A stretch of 20,105 bases of DNA from Candidatus Peregrinibacteria bacterium (GCA_016927155.1 JAFGNE010000090.1:1-20105); one strand, 5' to 3'; numbered from the stretch's first letter, positions 9,001 to 15,445 are shown. Translations and numbers: made by a program. Notes: generated from the letters alone by a model not told the origin.

Positions 9001-10044
9001 GACGGATTCGATTTCCGCGAGGGCCGTTTTCACCCCGTTTTCGATTTCGGGGCGGCTCGCCCGCACGTTTTCCATTTCGTAGGCGCTCACTCTAAGCCGC
9101 CTCGCGGTTTCATCCAGATTATCGGAAATTTTCTTCAGGAGTTCGGGATCGTCCTGCGGCGTGTCGATAAGCTTATGCCGGAATTCATTGAACTCCGCCT
9201 CCATTTTTTCACATGTGGACGGGGAAAAAGCGCCGGATTTTTCCTGCCAGCTGTTTTCCAGCGCTTCAAATTTTTTCCTGAGGTATAAGCGCGCTTGTTC
9301 AAGGCGCAGGTCGCGGGCTTCTTCCAAAACGCGGCGTGTTTTTTCCAGGATATCAGGCGAAATGTTATCGGTTAGAGGCGTGGCGGCGCGATTTTTTTCC
9401 AGGCCTAAAAAACGCTTGAGCGACCAGGGGGAACGCGCCTCGGTTTGTTTTCGGAGTTGCGGCAAATAACCTTCAATCCAGTCCAGGCGTTTGCGCAGGG
9501 CCTGTTTTTCCGCGGGATTTTTTTCCGCCGGTATTTTCACGGCCAGTTCCTGTTTTTCCTGTTCCAGTCTGGTGACTTCTTCGATAATTTTTCCGCGGAA
9601 ATCCGACCAATCCTGGTCAGCCCGTAAGGCGAGTTCTTCTTTGGGATGGAATGCGGCGCGGACCAAATCATTGGTCCTCATTTGCTCTCCGGAAAGGATA
9701 AGCTGGCTTTTCAGCGTCGGGTCGAAAAAATATTGGACATCCGAAGCCAGCAGGTATTCAATATCGATATTGTCGAAAGTGCCCCTTTCCAGGGCTTCGG
9801 TCATCCTGTTGTCGCTTTTTACCGTATCCAGCGCGTCCCGGAGTTCTTCCGGCGAACGGACGGGACGGTTCCTTCCTTCCAGGCTTTTTTTGCAGTTTTC
9901 CAGCTCTTCGTCAAGAGCCTGCCTTTTTTTCAGGTCTTGTTCGCTCCCCAGCCGTGCCTCAAGGATGGAAACATTGTTTTCCAGCCCCCGCGAGAGAAGG
10001 GAAGGGGTTTCAGCCGTTTTTTCTTTATGGGGAACTTGTGGCAT
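6028..10044 (-). CDS. Giant uncharacterised helical protein with zincin-like HELLH motif
   Basis: A 1,338-residue protein I do not recognise. Residues 1-480 are mostly charged helix with coiled-coil character (runs of E/K/R/L, such as EEEEKKRLEAV). Residues ~490-640 look like a folded domain: a strand pair (GGFMVLRQKGDEWQVIIDAG) followed by the helix QVIHELLHLEFEKH, with H562, E563 and H566 in HExxH form and a possible third ligand at E621 (GSELYAMQED). A weak Gly/Ala hydrophobic patch (LLFGAGIGAAATAG, ~650-663) and an acidic linker follow. The last ~550 residues are Trp/Tyr-rich, helical and globular. There is no signal peptide, so a cytoplasmic location is likely. A strong promoter lies directly upstream, and the start has only a ~16-nt leader without Shine-Dalgarno. 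Peptidase activity is an inference from one motif. Confidence 0.85.
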   Translation of the reverse strand: MPQVPHKEKTAETPSLLSRGLENNVSILEARLGSEQDLKKRQALDEELENCKKSLEGRNRPVRSPEELRDALDTVKSDNRMTEALERGTFDNIDIEYLLASDVQYFFDPTLKSQLILSGEQMRTNDLVRAAFHPKEELALRADQDWSDFRGKIIEEVTRLEQEKQELAVKIPAEKNPAEKQALRKRLDWIEGYLPQLRKQTEARSPWSLKRFLGLEKNRAATPLTDNISPDILEKTRRVLEEARDLRLEQARLYLRKKFEALENSWQEKSGAFSPSTCEKMEAEFNEFRHKLIDTPQDDPELLKKISDNLDETARRLRVSAYEMENVRASRPEIENGVKTALAEIESVLRAVRPENISGLIAAIEEEEKKRLEAVKNGTSPYAETKADKSGDSAIFQKKRAALEALKDGGLLRERIAELKKRLESGGTEPEELQAVRDEIATVKRKLGPLAGMNGIMAETLKPDNETAKLAHETIGAVRGTSDISGILKILNDKLGKEHLLLMPPDQFRKLFGGTDAAKKKKRHTGGFMVLRQKGDEWQVIIDAGALEKPENSDKIRKQVIHELLHLEFEKHADTRKAVMEKMTEDPAHWQKIRAAFLAAFPDKKSPREDGHWEDEDIGSELYAMQEDLGNAHRPITGGMGPAEKAKAELNNLLFGAGIGAAATAGKYEQYKAEERVLGAEEADDGAAMAETAEKQENEADESIEGSARENEVKIKMLGQSIKEHAESEFTGDIPGASALLAAMAKFNSETAEMNHLLGQKRSGLIASIVKDRIKMVEDDLKKVATALGKVSNEAPNTVINPLRSLWNNTHFFAISDIVQTAIDVYEFFKRRYERKRADHAARLGMALFGDTDLGREARARQLKAEQAEVNEWKERYENLDAWQLLDEIDKLAKSPDPSADQLKAILRILAQKGRIEWHREGLWEVLNKLQDSAHLTPGDPILHHNPSLLKQKLHKAMGAIWDYDEYLSLQRENESGYESGVKKYMEPLDNIQDQITARLDQLLAEHKAGKQVDPQEYEACMVYSIEKGKSEPEIVMFHLMAGQARGLLSPERGMALDRHLNSYPATQWIYNKQPPLSQHDYLHWCEEYFKEDYEACKMGEKFKNFYWTVIQNDPMTIQRVRKAVSERKWDHDWGRAIASMGDANTAKRFLSGRSGAQDVQDTAVENATVGTLNWFQENTRNFDRAGAAGFARQVGFFAMMDGIGENVAFHSDKTMSRYTPTMLSSTPREAGMADHGEWTTRQFIGKNREFADRLDGVFFPLIRNNRDYKDPKDHFKAIMAHLEANYAAELSDVLPTLRNREELDEIFNQMDAIVKAIVSKKGEAFVRQTAQEVFMAK

Positions 10045-10066
10045 GAAAATATAAATTTATCTAAAT

Positions 10067-10095
10067 ATTATAGCACAAATACGCCCTTTTTTCAA
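10067..10095 (-). promoter_or_regulatory. Strong promoter of the giant gene (extended -10)
   Basis: On the minus strand: TTGAAA (10095-10090, 5/6), an exact 17-bp spacer and TATAAT (10072-10067, 6/6), preceded by TGC, which makes an extended -10 element. Transcription should start near 10060, leaving a ~16-nt AT-rich leader before ATG at 10044. This is the best promoter-like site in the window. Confidence 0.8.
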
Positions 10096-10110
10096 CGGAA
10101 ATACGGTTAT

Positions 10111-10139
10111 AAAAAACAGCTCCGTTGAGCGGCGGCTAT
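10111..10139 (-). terminator. Terminator at the 3' end of the small RNA candidate
   Basis: On the minus strand the hairpin has an outer stem ATAGC (10139-10135) with GCTGT (10120-10116), including one G-U pair. A small internal loop follows, then the inner stem CCG/CGG (10132-10130 with 10124-10122) around the loop CTCAA. Six T follow directly (10116-10111). The stem is moderate, so termination may be partial. Confidence 0.5.
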
Positions 10140-10187
10140 GATTGAGCGGAGACCAGGTCGCGGAAGTCCTCGTAACTAGCCTGGCTG
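10111..10187 (-). ncRNA. Candidate small RNA or attenuator leader upstream of the giant gene
   Basis: A segment of about 77 nt bounded by its own promoter (10221-10194) and its own terminator (10139-10111). It is far more GC-rich than the flanks. On the minus strand a first stem pairs CCAGG (10184-10180) with CCTGG (10157-10153). CTCCG (10151-10147) can pair with CGGAG (10124-10120), and this pairing competes with the terminator hairpin. The word CCGCTCAA occurs twice. It does not match the SRP RNA, tmRNA, 6S or tRNA features I know. It could be a free small RNA. Alternatively, with partial read-through, it could be a cis-acting attenuator or riboswitch for the giant gene, whose start is 66 nt further on. 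The boundaries are predictions only. Confidence 0.5.
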
Positions 10188-10193
10188 GGATTT

Positions 10194-10221
10194 ATTCTAA
10201 TACAATAAATATTTTTGTCAA
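10194..10221 (-). promoter_or_regulatory. Promoter of the small RNA candidate
   Basis: On the minus strand: TTGACA (10221-10216, 6/6), a 16-bp spacer and TAGAAT (10199-10194, 5/6). Transcription should start near 10187. The -35 box abuts the T-run of the ppsA terminator, so one unit ends where the next begins. Confidence 0.65.
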
Positions 10222-10252
10222 ACAAAAAGGCGGGAGTCGTAGTTCCCGCCTT
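10218..10252 (-). terminator. Rho-independent terminator of ppsA
   Basis: On the minus strand: AAGGCGGGA (10252-10244), an 8-nt loop, the perfect complement TCCCGCCTT (10235-10227), then TTTTTGTTT. It lies 21 bp past the ppsA stop codon. The 9-bp stem and T-run are classical. Confidence 0.9.
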
Positions 10253-10272
10253 AAAATCAAAAAAGGAACAGG

Positions 10273-12699
10273 TTATCGGCTGCCGTGCCTTTTGTTGAGG
10301 TCGATAGTCGTTTTAATGACCGTATCAGGGGTCAGGGAGATGCTATCAATCCCTTCTTTCATCAGGAACCGGGCGAATTCGGGATAATCACTGGGCGCCT
10401 GTCCGCAAATGCCCACTTTCCTGTGCTTTTTTTTGCCGATGCGGATGATTTGCCGGATCAGCTCCATGACGCCTTCTTCACGTTCGTTGTACACATGGGC
10501 GACCAGGGCGGAATCGCGGTCAACGCCCAGGGTAAGCTGGGTGAGGTCGTTGGATCCGATGGAAAACCCGTCGAAGATTTTGGCGAATTCCTCGCCCATG
10601 ATGACATTATTGGGGATTTCGCACATCACGTAAATTTCAAGGCCGTTTTTTCCGCGCACAAGCCCGTTCTTTTTCATCTCGGCGATCACCAGCTTGCCTT
10701 CTGTGACCGTGCGGCAGAAGGGGATCATCAGCTTCAGGTTCCTGAGGCCCATTTCGTCACGCACTTTTTTCATGGCTTTGCATTCCAGGGCGAAAGCGGG
10801 GCTGTATTTGGGGTCGTAATAACGGCTCGCCCCCCTCCAGCCGATCATCGGGTTTTCTTCGTGCGGTTCGTAAGCCGCCCCCCCCAGAAGGTTGGCGTAT
10901 TCGTTGGATTTGAAATCGGAAAGGCGGACGATCACGTCATTGGGATAGAAGGCGGCCGCGAGCGTGCCCACGCCTTGCGCCAGTTTATCCACGAAGAAAT
11001 CGGATTTGTTTTTGTATCCCTGCGTCAATTGCTCGATTTTTTCTTTGGTGTCCGCGTCCTTGATTTTTTTGAAATTGAGGAGAGCGAGGGGATGGATCTT
11101 AATGTACTCATTGATGATGAACTCAAGGCGGGCAAGGCCCACGCCGTCGTTGGGGATGAATGAACTTTCAAAAGCGATATCGGGGTTGCCGATGTTCATC
11201 ATGATTTTGGTTTTGGGGCGTTTGAGGTTTTTCAGGCTTGTTTTTTTCACAGTGAATTTAAGGAGGCCGTCATAAACATTTCCCGCTTCGCCTTCGCAGG
11301 CCACGGTAACGTTTTGCCCGTTTTTCACCACGGAGGTGGCATTGTTGGTGCCCACCACGCAGGGGATGCCCAGTTCCCGCGAGACAATGGCCGCGTGGCA
11401 CGTGCGCCCGCCACGGTTCGTCACGATCGCGGAAGCGATTTTCATGATCGGCACCCAGTCCGGGTCGGTCATGTCGGTGATGAGGATATCGCCTTCCCTG
11501 AATTTTTTGATCTGTTCCGCGTTCATGATGACGTTGGCTTTTCCGTTGGCTATTTTGGAGCCCACGGGCGAACCGCGGGTCAGCACTTTTCCGTTCTGGG
11601 AGAGTTTGTATTCCTCAAGCATGGAATAATCGCGGCGGGACTGCACGGTTTCCGGGCGAGCCTGCACGATGAAAAGGTCGCCGGTTTTGCCGTCTTTCGC
11701 CCACTCCATGTCCATCGGCTTAAAGTAGCCGGCTTCTTTGCTGTAATGTTCCTCGATGATACAGGCCCATTTGGCTAACTGGAGCGCCTCATCATCCGTG
11801 ATGCAGAACTGGCCGCGGAGGTTTTTTTCAACCGGGACGTTTTTGGTGGGCGATTTGGCGTCGCCTTCGCTGTACACCATTTTGATCTGTTTTTCGCCGA
11901 GGCGTTTGGTGATGATAGGGCGGAACCCTTCTTTAAGCGTCGGTTTGAAAACATAATATTCGTCGGGGTTTACCGCGCCCTGCACCACGTTTTCGCCGAG
12001 GCCGTACGCGGCATTGATAAGCACGGCATCCTTGAAACCGGTTTCCGTATCAATCGAAAACATCACGCCCGAAGTCCCCACATCCGAACGCACCATCTTT
12101 TGCACGGCGATCGAAAGGCCGATTGAAAAATGATCGTATTTGTGCGACTCGCGGTAAGAGATGGCGCGGTTGGTAAATAAGGAAGCGAAACATTTTTTGC
12201 AGGCTTCCAGCAGCGCGAAATTCCCGCGGATGTTGAGATAGGTTTCCTGCTGCCCCGCGAAAGACGCGTCTGGAAGATCCTCCGCCGTTGCGGAAGACCG
12301 CACGGCCACGTCGCAATTTTCGCCGTACAGTTTTTCCATCTGGCGGTAAGCGGATAGGATTGCCCTGTTGAGGTCTTCGGGGAATTCGCCGTGGAGGATG
12401 GCGGCGCGCGCGTGGTGGCCGCATTCCTGCAGGGCGGAAATGTCACTCACATCCAGCCCTTTCATGATTTTTTTCACTTCTTTTTTCACTCCGGCTTTTT
12501 CCGTGAAATAATAATAAGCATGCGCGGTCACGGCAAAACCGTTCGGAATTTTCACCCCTTTTTTTGTCAGCTTCTGGTACATTTCGCCGAGTGAGGCGTT
12601 CTTTCCGCCGACGAGCGGCACATCTTTAATGCCCAGTTCCTTAAACCAAAGGACCAGGGCGTTGTTGCGCGAAGCGCGCTTTTTGAGAATGTTGAACAT
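10273..12699 (-). CDS. ppsA: Phosphoenolpyruvate synthase
   Basis: PEP synthase converts pyruvate and ATP to PEP, AMP and phosphate, the gluconeogenic entry step. The 808-residue protein has the ATP-grasp start (VPLVGGKNASLGEMYQ) and the ATP-binding segment AVRSSATAEDLPDASFAGQQ. The swivelling phosphohistidine domain has GGRTCHAAIVSRELGIP, with His435 as phosphate carrier. The PEP-binding barrel carries IGSNDLTQLTLGVDRDS and ICGQAPSD, with catalytic Cys765. The QAPSD variant fits PpsA rather than pyruvate phosphate dikinase. A GTG at 12735 would add 12 residues, but I chose ATG at 12699 because the extension is poorly family-like. A weak promoter (TTGTCG 12754-12749, GATAAC 12733-12728, 15-bp spacer) would also start the RNA downstream of that GTG. 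There is no Shine-Dalgarno sequence. A strong terminator follows, so it looks monocistronic. Confidence 0.95.
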   Translation of the reverse strand: MFNILKKRASRNNALVLWFKELGIKDVPLVGGKNASLGEMYQKLTKKGVKIPNGFAVTAHAYYYFTEKAGVKKEVKKIMKGLDVSDISALQECGHHARAAILHGEFPEDLNRAILSAYRQMEKLYGENCDVAVRSSATAEDLPDASFAGQQETYLNIRGNFALLEACKKCFASLFTNRAISYRESHKYDHFSIGLSIAVQKMVRSDVGTSGVMFSIDTETGFKDAVLINAAYGLGENVVQGAVNPDEYYVFKPTLKEGFRPIITKRLGEKQIKMVYSEGDAKSPTKNVPVEKNLRGQFCITDDEALQLAKWACIIEEHYSKEAGYFKPMDMEWAKDGKTGDLFIVQARPETVQSRRDYSMLEEYKLSQNGKVLTRGSPVGSKIANGKANVIMNAEQIKKFREGDILITDMTDPDWVPIMKIASAIVTNRGGRTCHAAIVSRELGIPCVVGTNNATSVVKNGQNVTVACEGEAGNVYDGLLKFTVKKTSLKNLKRPKTKIMMNIGNPDIAFESSFIPNDGVGLARLEFIINEYIKIHPLALLNFKKIKDADTKEKIEQLTQGYKNKSDFFVDKLAQGVGTLAAAFYPNDVIVRLSDFKSNEYANLLGGAAYEPHEENPMIGWRGASRYYDPKYSPAFALECKAMKKVRDEMGLRNLKLMIPFCRTVTEGKLVIAEMKKNGLVRGKNGLEIYVMCEIPNNVIMGEEFAKIFDGFSIGSNDLTQLTLGVDRDSALVAHVYNEREEGVMELIRQIIRIGKKKHRKVGICGQAPSDYPEFARFLMKEGIDSISLTPDTVIKTTIDLNKRHGSR

Positions 12700-12755
12700 G
12701 GTGCTTTTGTTAATCTTCAATGTTGATGTTATCACATCGAAAAAATGCCGACAAT

Positions 12756-12785
12756 AAAAAACCCCCCCGAAATGTATCAGAGGGG
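12756..12785 (-). terminator. Terminator of the small Lys-rich gene
   Basis: On the minus strand CCCCTC (12785-12780) can pair with the G7 run (12768-12762), including one U-G pair, across an ~11-nt loop. Six T follow (12761-12756). It lies 30 bp past the stop of the 38-residue gene. Confidence 0.75.
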
Positions 12786-12803
12786 ATCGATTCTTAAATC
12801 GAT
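12786..12803. repeat. Perfect 7-bp inverted repeat before the terminator
   Basis: ATCGATT, 4-nt loop, AATCGAT. It sits between the stop codon of the small basic gene and its terminator hairpin. It may act as an extra 3' stem that protects the short mRNA or as a protein-binding palindrome. Neither role can be chosen from sequence. Confidence 0.5.
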
Positions 12804-12815
12804 TTTAAAAGGTTG

Positions 12816-12932
12816 TTATTTCTTCTTGGCTTTTTTCGCTTTCTTGGCCGGCTTCTTCACTTTTTTCACCGGCTTCTTCACTTTTTTCACAGCTTTCTTC
12901 ACAACCTTCTTCGCTTTTTTCTTCTTAACCAT
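12816..12932 (-). CDS. 38-residue Lys-rich histone-H1-like protein
   Basis: An ATG at 12932 opens a 38-codon frame ending in TAA. The product is almost only Lys, Ala, Val and Pro, with KKVKKPVKKVKKP as a short internal repeat, and resembles the tails of histone H1 and of bacterial H1-like proteins such as chlamydial HctA/HctB or AlgP. With no acidic residue, the likely role is binding and compacting DNA or RNA, possibly as a nucleoid protein. That is inference from composition. Reality is supported by an own terminator directly downstream, a possible promoter upstream (12993-12965), clear separation from both neighbours, and an orderly repeat of Lys-rich units. The opposite strand gives a Phe-rich frame that is a by-product of Lys codons. 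There is no Shine-Dalgarno sequence. Confidence 0.75.
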   Translation of the reverse strand: MVKKKKAKKVVKKAVKKVKKPVKKVKKPAKKAKKAKKK

Positions 12933-12964
12933 ATTGTGTTTTTATTAAATGATAAGTTGGCTCA

Positions 12965-12993
12965 ATTATTATTGATGCCGGAAAATAATGCAA
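12965..12993 (-). promoter_or_regulatory. Possible promoter of the small Lys-rich gene
   Basis: On the minus strand: TTGCAT (12993-12988, 3/6), a 17-bp spacer and AATAAT (12970-12965, 5/6), giving a leader of about 26 nt. The region is AT-rich, so this is weak evidence. Confidence 0.35.
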
Positions 12994-12996
12994 GGG

Positions 12997-13026
12997 AAAA
13001 TTTTATTTTTTTATAAATAAAATTTT
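12997..13026. repeat. 12-bp perfect inverted repeat made only of A and T
   Basis: AAAATTTTATTT, a 6-nt loop (TTTTAT), then AAATAAAATTTT. It lies in the 171-bp gap between the SLH peptidase gene and the small basic gene, just upstream of the latter's possible promoter. It could be a weak terminator for the peptidase transcript, an UP-like element or a binding site for a nucleoid protein. Confidence 0.6.
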
Positions 13027-13103
13027 TTCTAAAAAATAATCTTCACATTTTTTCATTGGTAAAAATAAAAATGGTGCGCGAATTTATATTTATTTTTTTG
13101 AAA

Positions 13104-15365
13104 TTATTTTGAATACGTTACCAGGTTGTTATCCATGATGTATTTCAGCCGGTAAACCGTTTCCGCCACTTCGCCGCGCGTCATGCCGCCGCCCGGATTG
13201 AGCGTGTTGCTGGTGACGTCGATAAGATTTTTGCGGTTGGCCATGTAGGCGAAAGGGGCGTACCACGCGCCCATCGGAACATCGGAATATGGATCGGACG
13301 TGAGCGAATCGTTGAGTTCCATATTGTTCGTCTTGAATAAAATTTTCAGGTATTCCGCTTTATTCACTGTTTGTGCCGGCTTGAACGTGCCGTCGTCATA
13401 ACCTGAAACAATCCCTTTGTTTAAAGCGGTGGCCAGCGTCGCGGAATACCACGCGGCGTTTTCGGTATCCGCAAAAGGGAGCTCCCCGGCGGGCCCGGCG
13501 GGGACATTGAAGGCGAGCATCAGCATCTTCAGGGCTTCCACGCGGTTCACGGTGTTATCGGGCTTGAACGTGCCGTCGGAATAGCCGCTGATGATTCCTT
13601 GTTCCTTCATCCATTTGATCGCCTCGTAATGGGGGTTGATGCGGCTCACGTCGGTGAACAGCTGCAGTTCTTCCGCCGTCATCCGTTCGCTTTCGCCGAC
13701 GAGCGCGCCCTGTTGCGCGCGGATGATGAGATTTTCTTCGCTGGGCACGAGGATTTTGATTTCCGCTTTTCCGTTTTTAAAGTTGCCGGTGGTGATGGTG
13801 CCGGGCGAAAAAGTCGCCTGCCCTTCCTTGGCCGTAAGGGTCACCGCGCCGGTAAAATTCACCGTGGCTGTCGGGTTGCCGCTTGCATCAAGCGCCACCA
13901 CGTAAACGGTTTCGGGAATGTTCCTCTGGTATTTGCCGTCGGTCTCGATCCGGAAACTTGAAACGGCCTGTGCCTGTTCCACATAAGTCACCTGGTGCGC
14001 GCTTTTGCCGATCATCACGTTGGCCGTGCCCGTTTCGGAGCTGTTTACGATGAGTTTGATGGAATGACTCTTGAAATCGTTTTTCGTGAATTCTTTTTTG
14101 GTGAGCTGGCCCACCCCCGTTATTTCTGCGCGCACCACATCGGAATCCGACATCTTGGAGACCTGGTTCGATTCGTCCGTCACCGTGATTGTCACGCCGT
14201 TATTTAGCAGGCTCACTGATTCGCCCGCCATCTTAAAAGTGAAAAGTGAAGTATCGGTTTTGTCGCTCGAAAGGGGGTTGTCTACAACTTCAATTTCAGT
14301 GTCCGCTGAGTCCTGTGTCGCGTTTTGTTCACCGTCCACCACTGTTTGGCTTTGATCACCAGTCCCGTTATCACCGTTGCCTGCAGGATTGTCGGTACCG
14401 CCAGGATTGCTAGTGGCCACGCTATAGGCGCCAAGGTAAGTTGTGACATATTTGATGGGGTTAACGGTATTCGCTCTTGCGTTGTCCATGCCAAGCCCGT
14501 GGTTTACCGCTTCAAAAAAGCTGTAACCCGCCGCCTGCGATTCGGCGGTGGTGAACGGCCAGTAGGGGTGCCACGGCGCGCTTTCCCTGTCCATCTGGAA
14601 ATGCAGATGGGGTGTGGTGGATGTGCCCGTGTTACCGCTGGTGCCGATCGCCTCACCTTTTAAAACGTTCTGCCCTTCACTCACTTTCACTTCATCCAGA
14701 TGCACGTAGCATGAATAAAGGTTGGTCAGGCTTCCGGGGTTTTCCGGATCTGGAACATCAAAGTGTTCAATGCAGATATGGTGCCCGAACCCTGAAGATT
14801 GCGTTGATGTTTTCACGACCTTGCCGTTGGCGACGGCGTGCACAGGAGTCCCCTGGGGTATCTTGATGTCGACGCCGAGGTGGGATCCGGAATTTTCCTG
14901 GTGGTCCAGTTCATAATTTCCCATGTAAACCACCGAATAAGTGATTTTCATGTTGCGGATGACGTCGTGTTCCGCGTTTCCCCATATGAGCTGGTCATTG
15001 GGGAATTGCATCTTGGTGAGGTTGTAAGCCGGAAGGTCAATCAGGTCCGAGGCGCTGATTTCCGAATATTTCGTTGTCGTGTTATTTCCCTGCCATTTGC
15101 TCCAGTTGGGCACTTTGGAAACAGGAAGCACCGTGCCGTTAAAAGGCTGGGGCATGTCCAGCACGCTCGCCTTGAACCACTGCCCTGTCTGCTGCCGCAG
15201 GTAAACGACGGCCATGAGGGTCATGGTGATGAGGATGAGGCCGGCATACTTTAAACCCATGGCCATTGCGGGGCTGAACAAAAGCTGTTTATGCCTTGGG
15301 AAATAGACGATTTTTTTCCGGTTTTTCCTGATCCGCCTGATCCTGAAATAGACTTTTTGGGCCAT
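13104..15365 (-). CDS. M23 (LytM-type) peptidase with three C-terminal SLH repeats
   Basis: A 753-residue surface protein. The N-terminus is very basic (RIRRIRKNRKK), followed by one membrane anchor (~36-57). The M23 zinc endopeptidase domain has HLGVD (His162, Asp166), the catalytic YVHL (His222) and HLHF (His253, His255), so all ligands are present. It should cut peptidoglycan cross-bridges outside the membrane. A Gly/Asn/Asp-rich linker and Ig-like beta regions (VNFTGAVTLTAKEGQATFSP) follow. Three SLH repeats end the protein at ~573-629 (GYSDGTFKPDNTVNR), ~630-691 (GYDDGTFKPAQTVNK) and ~692-753, the last lacking the GYxDGTF core. An upstream ATG-like extension to 15434 exists in frame but would begin inside the promoter, so I chose the ATG at 15365 (MAQKVYF). 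It is divergent from recF. There is no Shine-Dalgarno sequence. Confidence 0.9.
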   Translation of the reverse strand: MAQKVYFRIRRIRKNRKKIVYFPRHKQLLFSPAMAMGLKYAGLILITMTLMAVVYLRQQTGQWFKASVLDMPQPFNGTVLPVSKVPNWSKWQGNNTTTKYSEISASDLIDLPAYNLTKMQFPNDQLIWGNAEHDVIRNMKITYSVVYMGNYELDHQENSGSHLGVDIKIPQGTPVHAVANGKVVKTSTQSSGFGHHICIEHFDVPDPENPGSLTNLYSCYVHLDEVKVSEGQNVLKGEAIGTSGNTGTSTTPHLHFQMDRESAPWHPYWPFTTAESQAAGYSFFEAVNHGLGMDNARANTVNPIKYVTTYLGAYSVATSNPGGTDNPAGNGDNGTGDQSQTVVDGEQNATQDSADTEIEVVDNPLSSDKTDTSLFTFKMAGESVSLLNNGVTITVTDESNQVSKMSDSDVVRAEITGVGQLTKKEFTKNDFKSHSIKLIVNSSETGTANVMIGKSAHQVTYVEQAQAVSSFRIETDGKYQRNIPETVYVVALDASGNPTATVNFTGAVTLTAKEGQATFSPGTITTGNFKNGKAEIKILVPSEENLIIRAQQGALVGESERMTAEELQLFTDVSRINPHYEAIKWMKEQGIISGYSDGTFKPDNTVNRVEALKMLMLAFNVPAGPAGELPFADTENAAWYSATLATALNKGIVSGYDDGTFKPAQTVNKAEYLKILFKTNNMELNDSLTSDPYSDVPMGAWYAPFAYMANRKNLIDVTSNTLNPGGGMTRGEVAETVYRLKYIMDNNLVTYSK

Positions 15366-15378
15366 ATTTTTTTTGTTT

Positions 15379-15407
15379 TTGATATCTTTTGTGAAAAATC
15401 TTAATAT
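15379..15407 (+). promoter_or_regulatory. Putative recF promoter
   Basis: TTGATA (15379-15384, 5/6), a 17-bp spacer and TAATAT (15402-15407, 4/6). The expected leader is about 32 nt to the GTG start. Its -10 overlaps the -10 of the divergent SLH-peptidase promoter by two bases, so the two cannot easily fire at once. Confidence 0.4.
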
Positions 15408-15434
15408 TATAGCAAAATAAGCCCAAAAAATCAA
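15406..15434 (-). promoter_or_regulatory. Promoter of the M23-SLH gene (extended -10)
   Basis: On the minus strand: TTGATT (15434-15429, 4/6), a 17-bp spacer and TATAAT (15411-15406, 6/6), preceded by TGC. The RNA would start near 15399, about 34 nt before ATG 15365. This rules out starts further upstream. Confidence 0.7.
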
Positions 15435-15445
15435 TCCATAAAGCC

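Noticed and set aside
10111..10187. SRP RNA (4.5S) as identity of the small RNA candidate
   Set aside because: The plus strand has a similar ACCAGGTC word, but the conserved GGAA-tetraloop helix with its symmetric and asymmetric loops cannot be formed on either strand.
10147..10230. Minus-strand open stretch after ppsA ending YEDFRDLVSAQS and a TAG stop, like a protein C-terminus
   Set aside because: The last residues look protein-like, but there is no ATG or GTG start, the frame passes through the ppsA terminator and an AT-rich promoter, and a run of this length without stops is not rare by chance.
10142..10387. 81-codon plus-strand frame in the ppsA-giant gene spacer
   Set aside because: It runs through a promoter, a terminator and into the ppsA 3' end, with composition unlike a protein.
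10285..11163. 292-codon plus-strand frame opposite ppsA
   Set aside because: It is antisense to the conserved PEP-synthase barrel and has the His/Asp-rich composition seen in shadow frames.
12745..12948. Plus-strand 67-codon Phe-rich frame that looks like a small membrane protein
   Set aside because: It is the complement of the Lys-rich gene: AAG/AAA codons read backwards give Phe/Leu. Terminator and promoter orientation support the minus strand.
15366..15434. Upstream in-frame extension of the M23-SLH protein (23 residues)
   Set aside because: It would start in the -35 box of a well-formed promoter, so the transcript would not contain it.
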